Positions 46,430 through 55,244 of a stretch of 64,000 nucleotides of DNA are shown in pieces (positions within the stretch are counted from its first letter, which is position 1; the number at the start of each line of letters is the position of its first letter). The notes below the pieces were generated by a model that saw only the letters and a list, made by a program, of their open reading frames with translations, was not told where the DNA came from and did no database searches. The position numbers were made by a program, and so were the translations under genes. This DNA is from Lysobacter sp. FW306-1B-D06B (GTDB taxonomy: Bacteria; Pseudomonadota; Gammaproteobacteria; Xanthomonadales; Xanthomonadaceae): positions 2,418,001 to 2,482,000 of the forward strand of contig NZ_CP151802.1 of the NCBI RefSeq assembly GCF_038446665.1, given 5' to 3'.

Positions 46430-48280
46430 TCAGCGCTTCTTGAAGCGCGTGAGCATTTCCCACGATTCGCTCACCGCATCCGCAGACACCTGTGCGTCCT
46501 CGATCGGCTCATAGTGCCGATCCACGACGCTGGCCGAGCCGAAGTTGTCGAACAGGTAGATCAGCGCGCCATCGCGGATGCCGCGCTGCGACCAGCTTTC
46601 CACCAGCAGCGGACGCTTCGCCGGAATCTCGCCGAAGAGGTCCAGGCCGGTCGAATAGTCCGCGCTGTCGCTGCTGCAGCCCAGCGCGTGACGCATCACG
46701 GTGGGAACGAAATCCTCGTGCGAGGTCAGCGTGTCCACGCGACGCGCGGGACGGCCGGGCCAGTGCAGCACGAACGGCGTGCGCAGCTGGTAGTCCGAGA
46801 AGTTGCCGTTGTGACCCCAGTAGTTCTTGTGCAGGTCGTTGAACTCCTCGCCGTGGTCGCCGGTGATCAGCACCACGGTGTTCGCGGCCAGCGGACTGTC
46901 GGCAAGTGTTTCGAGCAGTTCGCCGATCAGCTCGTCGCTGTAGTGGACCGCCGTGCGGTAGCGGTTGAGCTCCGGTGTGGGATCGTGATCCGGGCCGAGG
47001 TTGAGGAAGTTCACTTCCTGCGCCATCGGCTCGAACCGCGCGCGGTAGCCGTTGGGCAGGTGGTAGGGCGCATGCGGCGAGTCGAGGAATACGAAGCCGA
47101 AGAACGGCTTGCCTGCCGGATGGTTGCGGATGTCGGCCTGCATGCGCGAGACGACGTTGCGGTCGCGCTCGGCGCTCTTGAGGTTGGACGGACCGTTGAC
47201 GATGCGATCGCGCACCTGCGAGAACACGGTGCGGTCGAACTCCGGGCTGTACAGCGGCGCGCTGCCGTAGATGTGCATCGCGTAGCCGTCGGCTTTCATG
47301 CGGTCGATCAGGACCGGGCCGCGCTGCTCGGCCAGCATCGATTGCCAGTACCCGCCCGGCAGCCCGTACATCAGGCCGAACAGGCCGAAGCGCGTCGCGT
47401 TGCCCGTGCTGAAGTGGTTCTGGAACCACTGCGCGTCCTGCGCATAGCGCCAGGTGTTGGGCATCACCGCCGGGTCGAGCACGTCATGGCGCAGCGATTC
47501 GACCAGGATCACCAGCACGTTCAACCCGGGCGTGGCCGCGCATTGCGGCGCGTGGCGCGGGTAACCCAGGCGATCGCCCGTATCGGGCAGCTCGGCCGCC
47601 TTGGCGGTCTGCACGCCGAAGCGGTGCAGCGCGTTCTTCAGGGTGATGGGCTGCGCCCACGGGATGTAGGTGAGCTGCGACATGACGGCGCGGTCGCCGC
47701 GAGCATCCGAGTAAGCGACCATCGCCTGGCTGATCAGGAACAGCGCGCCGGCGATCCACCACGCCAGGCGGATGCGCAGCAGCGAAGGCTTGCGGCGCAG
47801 CGCCTTCCACCACAGCCGCGCCGCGACGACCTGCAGCGTCAACAGCGCCGCGCCGCCGAACGCGAGCAGCGCCCACATCTTCGCCGAGAAGGTGACCTGA
47901 TCCTGCAGCGCGCCGCCGAAGATCATGTTCACCACCATCGCATTGAGGTGGAACCGGTAGAGCGCGAAGACCTTCGCATCGGCCAGCAACAGGCAGATCC
48001 ACAGCGTCTGCAGCGTCACGGCGACGACGATCATCCAGCGCGGATTTCGCACGAAGCGGCCGAGCAGGTACGCCGGCAGCGCAACCAGCGTGCCGAAGAA
48101 GATGAAATGGCCGGGCAGGGCGAGCATCAGGAACAGCGCCGAATGCCAGCGGCTGGCGGCATCGGTCAGCGGGATGTTGCTCAGCGTGATGAGCACCGCC
48201 AGCACGGCGTTGCCGAGGATGAGGCCGGTGAGCCAGGCCAGCGCACGCTGGCGGCGGGGAGGAATGATGACGGTGTCCAT
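46430..48280 (-). CDS. YejM/PbgA-like membrane protein (DUF3413 plus sulfatase fold)
   Basis: 616 residues. About five N-terminal helices (DUF3413, including FLMLALPGHFIFFG) are followed by a periplasmic sulfatase-fold domain: NVLVILVESLRHDVLDPAVMPN, FSTGNATRFGLFGLMYGLPG, SPHAPYHLP and VLITGDHGEEF. E. coli YejM (PbgA) senses lipopolysaccharide and regulates LpxC turnover; whether this protein does so is inferred. The sulfatase nucleophile Cys/Ser is not in its normal C/S-x-P-S-R context. The ATG at 48280 is chosen over one seven codons upstream. It is divergent from the oxygenase gene; GATAAT on the minus strand at 48319-48324 may be its -10. Confidence 0.88.
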   Translation of the reverse strand: MDTVIIPPRRQRALAWLTGLILGNAVLAVLITLSNIPLTDAASRWHSALFLMLALPGHFIFFGTLVALPAYLLGRFVRNPRWMIVVAVTLQTLWICLLLADAKVFALYRFHLNAMVVNMIFGGALQDQVTFSAKMWALLAFGGAALLTLQVVAARLWWKALRRKPSLLRIRLAWWIAGALFLISQAMVAYSDARGDRAVMSQLTYIPWAQPITLKNALHRFGVQTAKAAELPDTGDRLGYPRHAPQCAATPGLNVLVILVESLRHDVLDPAVMPNTWRYAQDAQWFQNHFSTGNATRFGLFGLMYGLPGGYWQSMLAEQRGPVLIDRMKADGYAMHIYGSAPLYSPEFDRTVFSQVRDRIVNGPSNLKSAERDRNVVSRMQADIRNHPAGKPFFGFVFLDSPHAPYHLPNGYRARFEPMAQEVNFLNLGPDHDPTPELNRYRTAVHYSDELIGELLETLADSPLAANTVVLITGDHGEEFNDLHKNYWGHNGNFSDYQLRTPFVLHWPGRPARRVDTLTSHEDFVPTVMRHALGCSSDSADYSTGLDLFGEIPAKRPLLVESWSQRGIRDGALIYLFDNFGSASVVDRHYEPIEDAQVSADAVSESWEMLTRFKKR

Positions 48281-48418
48281 TCGTCTTGTGGGGGGAGCCA
48301 AGGCGAAAAAAGGGCGCCATTATCCGCCAACTGCAAGTTTCGGTCCCCGTGCAGGAAGGCATGCGAACCTGAACCGGCCTGCGGGAAGGTCTCGCCCTGG
48401 GCCCGTGCGCCCTGGCGC

Positions 48419-48424
48419 TATCAT
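48419..48424 (+). promoter_or_regulatory. Candidate -10 box of the 2OG-Fe(II) oxygenase gene
   Basis: TATCAT lies 36 bases before the GTG start in the 179-base divergent interval. No convincing -35 is present. Confidence 0.3.
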
Positions 48425-48459
48425 GTGCGGCTAACGTCACCTTCGTCCCAGGAACCCCC

Positions 48460-49410
48460 GTGAACCGCATCCCGACCCTCGACATCCGTCGTTTCACCGA
48501 TCCCGCCAGTCCGGGCGATCGCGAGGCCTTCGTGGCCGAGCTCGGTGCGGCGTACCGCGAGTGGGGCTTCGCCGGCATTCGCGGCCATGGTATTGCGGAC
48601 ACGCAGATCGATGCGGTCTACGACGTGTTCAAGCGCTTCTTCGCGCTGCCGGAGGACGTCAAGCGCAAGTACCACGTCGCGGGCAGCGGCGGCGCGCGCG
48701 GCTACACGCCGTTCGGCGTGGAGACGGCGAAGGACTCCAAGCACTTCGACCTCAAGGAGTTCTGGCACGTCGGGCGCGAGATCCCGCGCGATTCGAAGTA
48801 CGCCGACGTGATGCCGCCGAACCTGTGGCCGGAGGAGCTTCCCGAGTTCCGCGCGCAGGCCTATGGCCTGTACGAATCGCTGGACCAGCTGGGTTCGCGC
48901 GTGCTGAGCGCGCTGGCGCTGCACATCGGTCTGCCGGAGACCTACTTCGCCGACAAGACGAACTCGGGCAACTCGATCCTGCGCCCGATCCACTATCCGC
49001 CGATCACCACCGACGACATCCCCAACGTCCGCGCCGGCGCGCATGAGGACATCAACCTCATCACGCTGCTGGTCGGCGCCAGCGCCGAGGGCCTGGAAGT
49101 GCTTTCGCGCAAGGGCGAGTGGGTGCCATTTACCGCGAACGCCGACACCATCGTGGTCAACATCGGCGACATGCTGCAGCGCCTGACCAACCACGTGTAT
49201 CCGTCCACCACACACCGCGTGGTCAATCCGCAGGGCGAGAAGGCGCGCCAGCCGCGTTACTCGACGCCGTTCTTCCTGCACCCCAATCCGGATTTCCTGA
49301 TCGACGTGCTGCCTTCGTGCGTCACGGCCGAGAATCCGAACCGCTATCCGGACGCGATCACCGCGCACGGCTACCTGGAAGAGCGCCTGCGTGAGATCAA
49401 GCTGAAATAA
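48460..49410 (+). CDS. Isopenicillin N synthase-like 2OG-Fe(II) oxygenase
   Basis: 316 residues. The N-terminal DIOX_N region (IPTLDIRRF, GFAGIRGHGI, FFALPEDVKRKYH) precedes the double-stranded beta-helix with the iron ligands in AGAHEDINLITLL (H-x-D) and the distal His in STTHRVVNP, and the 2-oxoglutarate contact RYSTPFF. The family includes antibiotic and hormone enzymes, but this conserved proteobacterial form has no known substrate. GTG 48460 has AGGAACC upstream. No biosynthetic genes lie near it. Confidence 0.9.
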   Translation: MNRIPTLDIRRFTDPASPGDREAFVAELGAAYREWGFAGIRGHGIADTQIDAVYDVFKRFFALPEDVKRKYHVAGSGGARGYTPFGVETAKDSKHFDLKEFWHVGREIPRDSKYADVMPPNLWPEELPEFRAQAYGLYESLDQLGSRVLSALALHIGLPETYFADKTNSGNSILRPIHYPPITTDDIPNVRAGAHEDINLITLLVGASAEGLEVLSRKGEWVPFTANADTIVVNIGDMLQRLTNHVYPSTTHRVVNPQGEKARQPRYSTPFFLHPNPDFLIDVLPSCVTAENPNRYPDAITAHGYLEERLREIKLK

Positions 49411-49414
49411 ACCC

Positions 49415-49966
49415 TCAGCGTTCTTCGTTCGCGACGAGGACACCGGCCGCCTGCAGCGCTTCGCGCCAGGCGGCCAGTTTTTTTGCGGGCGCGACGGACG
49501 CGTTGGCCGGGCTGGTGGAAGGCAGTCGCCAGGCGCGCACGCCGAAGTCCTCCAGCCGCGGCGCATGGCGGCGGTAGGCAGCCTCGGCCTTGGCGCCGTT
49601 GAACAGCACCGCCCGCACCTGGCGATGGCGGCGGAAGAACGCGGCGAAATCGTTGGCCTGAGCGGTCGCGTCGCGGATCGCCGAGTCCAGGCTGCCTTCG
49701 CGTTCGCAGCGATCGAGCACGTCCCACACCGCGATGCCCGCGGCCTTCAGCGCGGCCACGCGGCGCGCGTAGGGCAGGGCAGGGTCGGCGCCCACCAGCG
49801 CGCCCATGATCGGCCAGAAGCGGTTGTGCGGATGCGCGTAGTAGCGCCGCGCCTGCAACGAGGCGACGCCGGGCATGGAGCCCAGGATCAGCACGCGCGC
49901 ATCGCGTGCGGCGATCGCGGGGAAACCTTTCAGAAGTTGCGCGTTCGCGTCGTCGTGCGTGCTCAT
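49415..49966 (-). CDS. UDG-superfamily DNA glycosylase (DNA-deoxyinosine glycosylase type)
   Basis: 183 residues. VLILGSMPGVASLQARRYYAHPHNRFWPIM is the N-terminal active-site block and RLPSTSPAN the C-terminal one, the pattern of family 6 (hypoxanthine-DNA) glycosylases, related to Mug. Such enzymes remove deaminated adenine from DNA; activity on uracil or mismatches cannot be excluded. The N-terminus MSTHDDANAQLLKGFPAI is short and variable. It is convergent with the oxygenase gene, four bases apart, and divergent from tpiA. Confidence 0.88.
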   Translation of the reverse strand: MSTHDDANAQLLKGFPAIAARDARVLILGSMPGVASLQARRYYAHPHNRFWPIMGALVGADPALPYARRVAALKAAGIAVWDVLDRCEREGSLDSAIRDATAQANDFAAFFRRHRQVRAVLFNGAKAEAAYRRHAPRLEDFGVRAWRLPSTSPANASVAPAKKLAAWREALQAAGVLVANEER

Positions 49967-50058
49967 GGGTCCGGATTCTCGCCGACGTGGAGTAAACTTG
50001 CCGCCGCTCGCGGCCGGACGTTCGCGCCGTAGATCCCCGAATACTCGAAGGAGTGGCC

Positions 50059-50811
50059 ATGCGCCGCAAAATCGTTGCCGGAAACTGGAAGCTGCACGGC
50101 GATCGCCGCTTCGCGCTGGAGTTGCTCGATGCGCTGGTCGAGAAGTCGGCGCCGCAGGGCGTGGAGCGCCTGATCCTGCCGCCGCTGCCGTACCTGGCCG
50201 GGCTGGTCGCGCGCTACGGCGAACGCGGCCTGTCCTTCGGCGCGCAGGACGTCAGCGCGAACCAGAAGGGCGCCTACACCGGCGAGGTCTCCGCGGAGAT
50301 GCTCAAGGACGTGGGCGCGACCTACGGCCTGGTCGGCCACTCCGAGCGCCGCCAGTACCACGGCGAGACCAGCAAGCTGGTCGCGCGCAAGTTCCTCGCC
50401 TGCAAGGCGGCCGGGCTCACGCCGATCCTTTGCGTGGGCGAGAGCCTGTCCGAGCGCGAGGACGACCAGACCGAGTGGCGCATCCAGGAGCAGCTGGAAC
50501 CGCTGTTCGCGCTGGGCGGCAAGGACGTGTTCGAAGGCGCGATCGTCGCCTACGAGCCCGTCTGGGCCATCGGCACGGGCCGGACCGCCACCCCGGAACA
50601 GGCCCAGCAGGTCCACGCATTCATCCGTAGCGAAATCGCTGCGCGCGATGCTAGAATCGCTGGCTCGCTTCCGATCCTGTACGGCGGAAGCGTGAAGGCC
50701 GACAATGCCGCCGCGCTGTTTGCGCAGCCGGACGTCGATGGCGGCCTGGTCGGAGGCGCCTCGCTGGTGGCCGAAGACTTCCACGCCATCGCAGTTGCGG
50801 CGGCGCCCTGA
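50059..50811 (+). CDS. tpiA: Triose-phosphate isomerase
   Basis: 250 residues. GNWKLHG (Asn 9, Lys 11), VGHSERR with the electrophilic His, the catalytic Glu in YEPVWAIGTG and the phosphate-binding ILYGGSVK are all present. It interconverts dihydroxyacetone phosphate and glyceraldehyde 3-phosphate. The ATG at 50059 is preferred because GAAGGAG ends five bases before it; the in-frame GTG at 50053 would overlap that Shine-Dalgarno. Confidence 0.97.
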   Translation: MRRKIVAGNWKLHGDRRFALELLDALVEKSAPQGVERLILPPLPYLAGLVARYGERGLSFGAQDVSANQKGAYTGEVSAEMLKDVGATYGLVGHSERRQYHGETSKLVARKFLACKAAGLTPILCVGESLSEREDDQTEWRIQEQLEPLFALGGKDVFEGAIVAYEPVWAIGTGRTATPEQAQQVHAFIRSEIAARDARIAGSLPILYGGSVKADNAAALFAQPDVDGGLVGGASLVAEDFHAIAVAAAP

Positions 50812-50868
50812 CGAAACGCGGATCCGTCCGCCGGACGTCGTTCACGAGACGAATAGCAGAACCCAACG

Positions 50869-51351
50869 ATGCTGTTGATCCTCAACGTCATCTACGTGCT
50901 GATCGCGATCGCGATGATTGCGTTGATCCTGATGCAGCGCGGCGCGGGTGCCCAGGCCGGCTCCGGTTTCGGCGGCGGCGCCTCGGCGACCGTCTTCGGC
51001 GCGCGCGGTTCGGCGAACTTCCTTTCCAAGGCGACGAAGTGGCTTGCCATCGCGTTCTTCGCGATCAGCCTCTTCATGGCCTGGCAGGCCACGCGCAAGG
51101 CCACCGGCGACACCGGTCCGACGCCGAGCGGCGTGATGGCCGAGGTCCCTGCGGTTCCGGTCGCGCCGACCGCCGGCAATGCCGCGATTCCGGCCGCGCC
51201 GACGCAGGCTCCGGCCCCGGCTGCGACGATTCCGCAGGCTCCGGCAGAGCAGGCTCCTGCGGGTCAGGAGGCTACTCCGGCCTCACCTGAGCAGGCGCCG
51301 GCCGCCCAGTCGCCGGAACCGGCAAAGCCGCAACCCCCTGCGGGCGGCTGA
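50869..51351 (+). CDS. secG: Protein translocase subunit SecG with long Pro/Ala tail
   Basis: 160 residues. Helix one (about 2-22) with LILMQRGAGAQAGSGFGGG, the conserved Gly-rich loop, FGARGSANFLSKAT and helix two (about 57-72) make the SecG core, which assists SecA-driven export through SecYE. The remaining 88 residues are almost only Pro, Ala, Gln, Glu, Thr and Gly, absent from the roughly 110-residue E. coli protein in this form. It lies between tpiA and tRNA-Leu, an order shared with many gammaproteobacteria. Confidence 0.95.
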   Translation: MLLILNVIYVLIAIAMIALILMQRGAGAQAGSGFGGGASATVFGARGSANFLSKATKWLAIAFFAISLFMAWQATRKATGDTGPTPSGVMAEVPAVPVAPTAGNAAIPAAPTQAPAPAATIPQAPAEQAPAGQEATPASPEQAPAAQSPEPAKPQPPAGG

Positions 51352-51476
51352 GCTAACGCGGTAAACTTTGATTTCATCGGCCCGGCACGGATTGCCGGGT
51401 ACGGTCAGCGATGACCGGAAGCGACCAAAGCCCCACACGGCACGGTCGCAGTCAGGACGACAAAACAGGTTTGATT

Positions 51477-51561
51477 GCCCAGGTGGCGGAATTGGTAGAC
51501 GCACTACCTTGAGGTGGTAGCGACGTAAGTCGTGGGGGTTCGAGTCCCCCCTTGGGCACCA
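51477..51561 (+). tRNA. tRNA-Leu, anticodon GAG
   Basis: The 85-base sequence has the acceptor pair GCCCAGG/CTTGGGC, a D arm around GGAATTGGTAGACGC, the anticodon stem CTACC/GGTAG with loop TTGAGGT (anticodon GAG), a long variable arm typical of leucine tRNA, the T arm GGGGG-TTCGAGT-CCCCC and an encoded CCA end. It reads CUC and CUU. It sits between secG and the nuo operon, as in related genomes. Confidence 0.97.
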
Positions 51562-51725
51562 CACCGAACAACACTGCTGTAAGAGAACTGTTGCAGCACT
51601 AGCACCACCGACCGAGGTGCGGCACGCACGGCGGGCCGAGTCTCGCGCGGGGATCACCCAGGCGGCTGCCGCCGAGCCAGGTCGCGACTCACGCGATCGA
51701 GCTAAACGAAGCGAGAGAACATCGA

Positions 51726-52082
51726 GTGCTGGCCGAATACCTGCCGACCCTGCTGTTCCTGATCGTCGCCGGAGGTATCGGCGTCGCCCTGCTGGTGGTG
51801 GGCAAAGTGCTCGGCCCCCAGCGCCCGACCCTTGAGAAGCTCGCGCCCTACGAGTGCGGCTTCGAGGCGTTCGAGGATGCGCGCATGCAGTTCGATGTGC
51901 GCTATTACCTCATCGCCATCCAGTTCATCATCTTTGACCTGGAAATCATCTTCATCGTGCCCTGGGCCACCGTGTTCCGCGAACTCGGTGTCGTCGGCCT
52001 GATCGAAATGGGTATCTTCGCCGGCATGCTCTTGCTCGGCTTCGTCTACGTCTGGAAGAAGGGAGCGCTCGAATGGGAGTGA
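51726..52082 (+). CDS. nuoA: NADH-quinone oxidoreductase subunit A
   Basis: 118 residues with three helices. The loop between helices one and two has [41 protein letters not shown], the hallmark of this subunit and part of the quinone-channel region. GTG 51726 is the first of the operon; the 164 bases after the tRNA show no strong promoter (TAAACG near 51703 only). The end overlaps nuoB by ten bases. Confidence 0.96.
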   Translation: MLAEYLPTLLFLIVAGGIGVALLVVGKVLGPQRPTLEKLAPYECGFEAFEDARMQFDVRYYLIAIQFIIFDLEIIFIVPWATVFRELGVVGLIEMGIFAGMLLLGFVYVWKKGALEWE

Positions 52083-52645
52083 TCCAGAGCGTCTCTGACC
52101 TCATGCACAACCCGCTGCCCGAAGGGCGGCTGGACGACATCCTGCGCCCCGAGGGCGACAACCCGCTGCTGCAGAACGGCTTCGTCACCACCAGCATGGA
52201 CGCGCTGTGGAACTGGGCGCGCACCGGCTCGATGTGGCCGATGACGTTCGGCCTGGCCTGCTGCGCGGTCGAGATGATGCACGCCGGTGCCGCGCGCCTG
52301 GACCTGGACCGCTACGGCGTGGTGTTCCGCCCGTCGCCGCGCCAGTCCGACGTGATGATCGTGGCCGGCACGCTGGTCAACAAGATGGCCCCGGCGCTGC
52401 GCAAGGTCTACGACCAGATGCCGGACCCGAAGTGGGTCATCTCGATGGGCAGCTGCGCCAACGGCGGCGGCTACTACCACTACTCGTACTCGGTGGTGCG
52501 CGGTTGCGACCGCATCGTGCCCGTCGACGTCTACGTGCCGGGTTGCCCGCCGACCGCCGAAGCGCTGGTCTACGGCATCCTGCAGCTGCAGAAGAAGATC
52601 CGTCGCGGCACCAACTTCGGCGAAAACCCGCAGGGTGTCCGCTGA
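52073..52645 (+). CDS. nuoB: NADH-quinone oxidoreductase subunit B
   Basis: 190 residues. It holds the N2 4Fe-4S cluster, the last before quinone: tandem Cys in [10 protein letters not shown], then [10 protein letters not shown] and [11 protein letters not shown]. The start overlaps nuoA by ten bases. It lies in the peripheral arm against NuoD. Confidence 0.97.
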   Translation: MGVIQSVSDLMHNPLPEGRLDDILRPEGDNPLLQNGFVTTSMDALWNWARTGSMWPMTFGLACCAVEMMHAGAARLDLDRYGVVFRPSPRQSDVMIVAGTLVNKMAPALRKVYDQMPDPKWVISMGSCANGGGYYHYSYSVVRGCDRIVPVDVYVPGCPPTAEALVYGILQLQKKIRRGTNFGENPQGVR

Positions 52646-52646
52646 C

Positions 52647-53375
52647 ATGGTCGAGACCGCACAAGCCTTTGCCGATCGCCTGGGCGCTCGTTTCGCCGAT
52701 GCCATGATCGTCGTCGCGCAGCCGCGCGGTGAGATCACCATCGACGTCACCGCGGCGCAGTGGCTTGCCACCGCGCTGGCCCTGCGTGATGAGTTCGGCT
52801 TCGAGCAGGCCGTGGACATCAGCGGCGTCGACTACCTCAGCTACGGCAGCGACGAGTGGGACACCGATGTGTCCTCCGAAGGCTTCTCGCGTGGCGTGGA
52901 AGGCAAGAGTGCCGGCCGCTTCGTGTGGGGCGAGCAGCCAAACGGCGCCGCGGCCGCACCGGAGCGCCGTTTCGCCGCCGTCGCGCACCTGCTGTCGTAC
53001 CAGCACAACGCTCGCGTGCGCCTGCGCACCTTCGCCGACAACGATGAGCTGCCGGTGGTGGATTCGCTGACGCCGGTGTGGCCGGGCCTGAACTGGTTCG
53101 AGCGTGAGGCGTTCGACCTGTACGGCATCGTCTTCGAAGGCCACCCGGACCTGCGCCGCATCCTGACCGACTACGGTTTCGTCGGCCATCCGTTCCGCAA
53201 GGATTTCCCGCTGATCGGCAACGTCGAAGTGCGCTACGACGCCGACAAGAAGCGCGTGGTGTACGAGCCCGTTTCGATCGAGCCGCGCGTGGCCGTGCCG
53301 CGCGTGATCCGTGACGACGCCCGCTACGAGACCGCGCAGGGCGAGGCCGCGCAGCGCGGCGAGGTGAAGAAGTGA
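52647..53375 (+). CDS. nuoC: NADH-quinone oxidoreductase subunit C
   Basis: 242 residues. The 30-kDa signature is [41 protein letters not shown]. There is an insert around residues 75-105 ([29 protein letters not shown]) compared with the plain fold. The ATG at 52647 is used; a GTG at 52635 inside nuoB is also in frame, but AGGGTG lies at the right distance for the ATG. NuoC is separate from NuoD, unlike E. coli, where they are fused. Confidence 0.95.
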   Translation: MVETAQAFADRLGARFADAMIVVAQPRGEITIDVTAAQWLATALALRDEFGFEQAVDISGVDYLSYGSDEWDTDVSSEGFSRGVEGKSAGRFVWGEQPNGAAAAPERRFAAVAHLLSYQHNARVRLRTFADNDELPVVDSLTPVWPGLNWFEREAFDLYGIVFEGHPDLRRILTDYGFVGHPFRKDFPLIGNVEVRYDADKKRVVYEPVSIEPRVAVPRVIRDDARYETAQGEAAQRGEVKK

Positions 53376-54676
53376 GCGCCCAGATGTCCAACGGCGTGTC
53401 CAGCACGTCCGGCCTCGGCAGCGGTGCCGAGATCCGCAACTACACGCTGAACTTCGGCCCGCAGCATCCGGCCGCGCACGGTGTGCTGCGCCTGATCCTG
53501 GAAATGGACGGCGAGGTCATCCACCGCGCCGATCCGCACGTGGGCCTGCTCCACCGCGGCACCGAGAAGCTCGCCGAGTCCAAGCCGTTCAACCAGTCGA
53601 TTGGTTACATGGATCGCCTGGATTACGTGTCGATGATGTGCAACGAGCACGCCTACGTGCGCGCGATCGAGACTCTGCTGGGCATCGAGGCGCCGGAGCG
53701 TGCGCAGTACATCCGCACGATGTTCGACGAGATCACCCGCATCCTGAACCACCTGATGTGGATCGGTTCCAACGCGCTCGACCTGGGTGCGATGGCGGTG
53801 TTCCTGTACGCGTTCCGCGAGCGCGAAGAGCTGATGGACTGCTACGAAGCGGTCTCCGGCGCGCGCATGCATGCCACGTATTACCGTCCGGGCGGCGTGT
53901 ACCGCGACCTGCCGGACCGCATGCCCAAGTACAAGGAATCGCCGTGGCGCAAGGGCGGCAAGCTCAAGCGCTTCAACGAATGGCGCGAAGGCTCGATGCT
54001 GGATTACCTCGACGCCTTCACCGACGACTTCCCCAAGCGCGTCGACGAGTACGAGACGCTGCTCACCGACAACCGCATCTGGAAGCAGCGCACCGTCGGC
54101 ATCGGTGTCGTCTCGCCCGAGCAGGCGCTGGCCTGGGGCATGACCGGCGCGATGATCCGCGGTTCGGGCATCGCCTGGGACCTGCGCAAGAAGCAGCCGT
54201 ACGCCAAGTACGCCGAGGTCGACTTCGACATCCCGGTGGGCGTCAACGGCGACTGCTACGACCGTTACCTGGTGCGCGTCGAAGAGATGCGCCAGTCCAA
54301 CCGCATCATCAAGCAGTGCGTGAAGTGGCTGAAGGCCAACCCGGGCCCGGTCATCGTCGACAACTTCAAGGTCGCTCCGCCCAAGCGCGAGGACATGAAG
54401 GACGACATGGAAGCCCTGATCCACCACTTCAAGCTGTTCTCGGAAGGCTACTGCGTGCCGGCCGGCGAGACCTACGCCGCGGTTGAAGCGCCCAAGGGCG
54501 AATTCGGCTGCTACCTGGTCTCCGACGGCGCGAACAAGCCCTTCCGCGTGAAGCTGCGCGCGCCGGGCTTCGCGCACCTTTCGTCGATGGACGCCATCGT
54601 CAAGGGCCACATGCTGGCCGACGTCGTGGCGATGATCGGCACTTACGATCTCGTGTTCGGCGAGGTCGACCGCTAA
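53372..54676 (+). CDS. nuoD: NADH-quinone oxidoreductase subunit D
   Basis: 434 residues. [38 protein letters not shown] and the C-terminal [22 protein letters not shown] are the 49-kDa signatures; the His/Asp of the quinone pocket lie in the first block. GTG 53372 overlaps the nuoC stop (GTGA); ATG 53384 is a possible alternative. It forms the quinone pocket with NuoB. Confidence 0.97.
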   Translation: MSAQMSNGVSSTSGLGSGAEIRNYTLNFGPQHPAAHGVLRLILEMDGEVIHRADPHVGLLHRGTEKLAESKPFNQSIGYMDRLDYVSMMCNEHAYVRAIETLLGIEAPERAQYIRTMFDEITRILNHLMWIGSNALDLGAMAVFLYAFREREELMDCYEAVSGARMHATYYRPGGVYRDLPDRMPKYKESPWRKGGKLKRFNEWREGSMLDYLDAFTDDFPKRVDEYETLLTDNRIWKQRTVGIGVVSPEQALAWGMTGAMIRGSGIAWDLRKKQPYAKYAEVDFDIPVGVNGDCYDRYLVRVEEMRQSNRIIKQCVKWLKANPGPVIVDNFKVAPPKREDMKDDMEALIHHFKLFSEGYCVPAGETYAAVEAPKGEFGCYLVSDGANKPFRVKLRAPGFAHLSSMDAIVKGHMLADVVAMIGTYDLVFGEVDR

Positions 54677-54705
54677 GGCGGCGATCCGTTGAGGAATAAG
54701 GGCAA

Positions 54706-55233
54706 ATGAAGGCGACCGGAAATTTCGAAGCCTGTCAGCACGTCGACCCGATGGTCGCGCTGTCTGACAAGACGCGCGCGCACATCGACCACTGGCTGGC
54801 CAAGTTCCCGCCGGACCGCAAGCGTTCGGCCGTGCTGCAGGGCCTGCACGCCGCGCAGGAACAGAACGGTGGTTGGCTGAGCGACGAGCTCATCGCGGCC
54901 GTGGCGAAGTACCTGAGCCTGCCGCCCGTGTGGGCGTACGAAGTGGCGAGCTTCTACTCGATGTTCGAGACCGAACAGGTCGGTCGCCACAACGTCGCTT
55001 TCTGCACCAACATCAGCTGCTGGCTCAACGGCGCCGAGGACCTGGTCCGCCACGCCGAAAAGAAGCTCGGCTGCAAGCTGGGCGAGTCCACCTCCGACGG
55101 TCGCGTCTACCTCAAGCGTGAGGAAGAGTGCCTGGCCGCGTGCTGCGGCGCGCCGGTGGTGGTCATCAACGGTCATTACCACGAGAACCTCGACGCCTCG
55201 AAGGTGGACGAGCTGCTCGACGGTCTGAAGTGA
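54706..55233 (+). CDS. nuoE: NADH-quinone oxidoreductase subunit E
   Basis: 175 residues. A thioredoxin-like fold binds the N1a 2Fe-2S cluster with Cys in FCTNISC and CLAACCGAP. The helical N-terminus contains VLQGLHAAQEQNGGWLSDELI. The Shine-Dalgarno is GAGGAATAAGGG. It works with NuoF and NuoG in the NADH-input module. Confidence 0.96.
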   Translation: MKATGNFEACQHVDPMVALSDKTRAHIDHWLAKFPPDRKRSAVLQGLHAAQEQNGGWLSDELIAAVAKYLSLPPVWAYEVASFYSMFETEQVGRHNVAFCTNISCWLNGAEDLVRHAEKKLGCKLGESTSDGRVYLKREEECLAACCGAPVVVINGHYHENLDASKVDELLDGLK

Positions 55234-55244
55234 GGCCTCACTCC

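Noticed and set aside
50053..50058. GTG at 50053 as the tpiA start
   Set aside because: It overlaps the Shine-Dalgarno GAAGGAG, which is ideally placed for the ATG at 50059.
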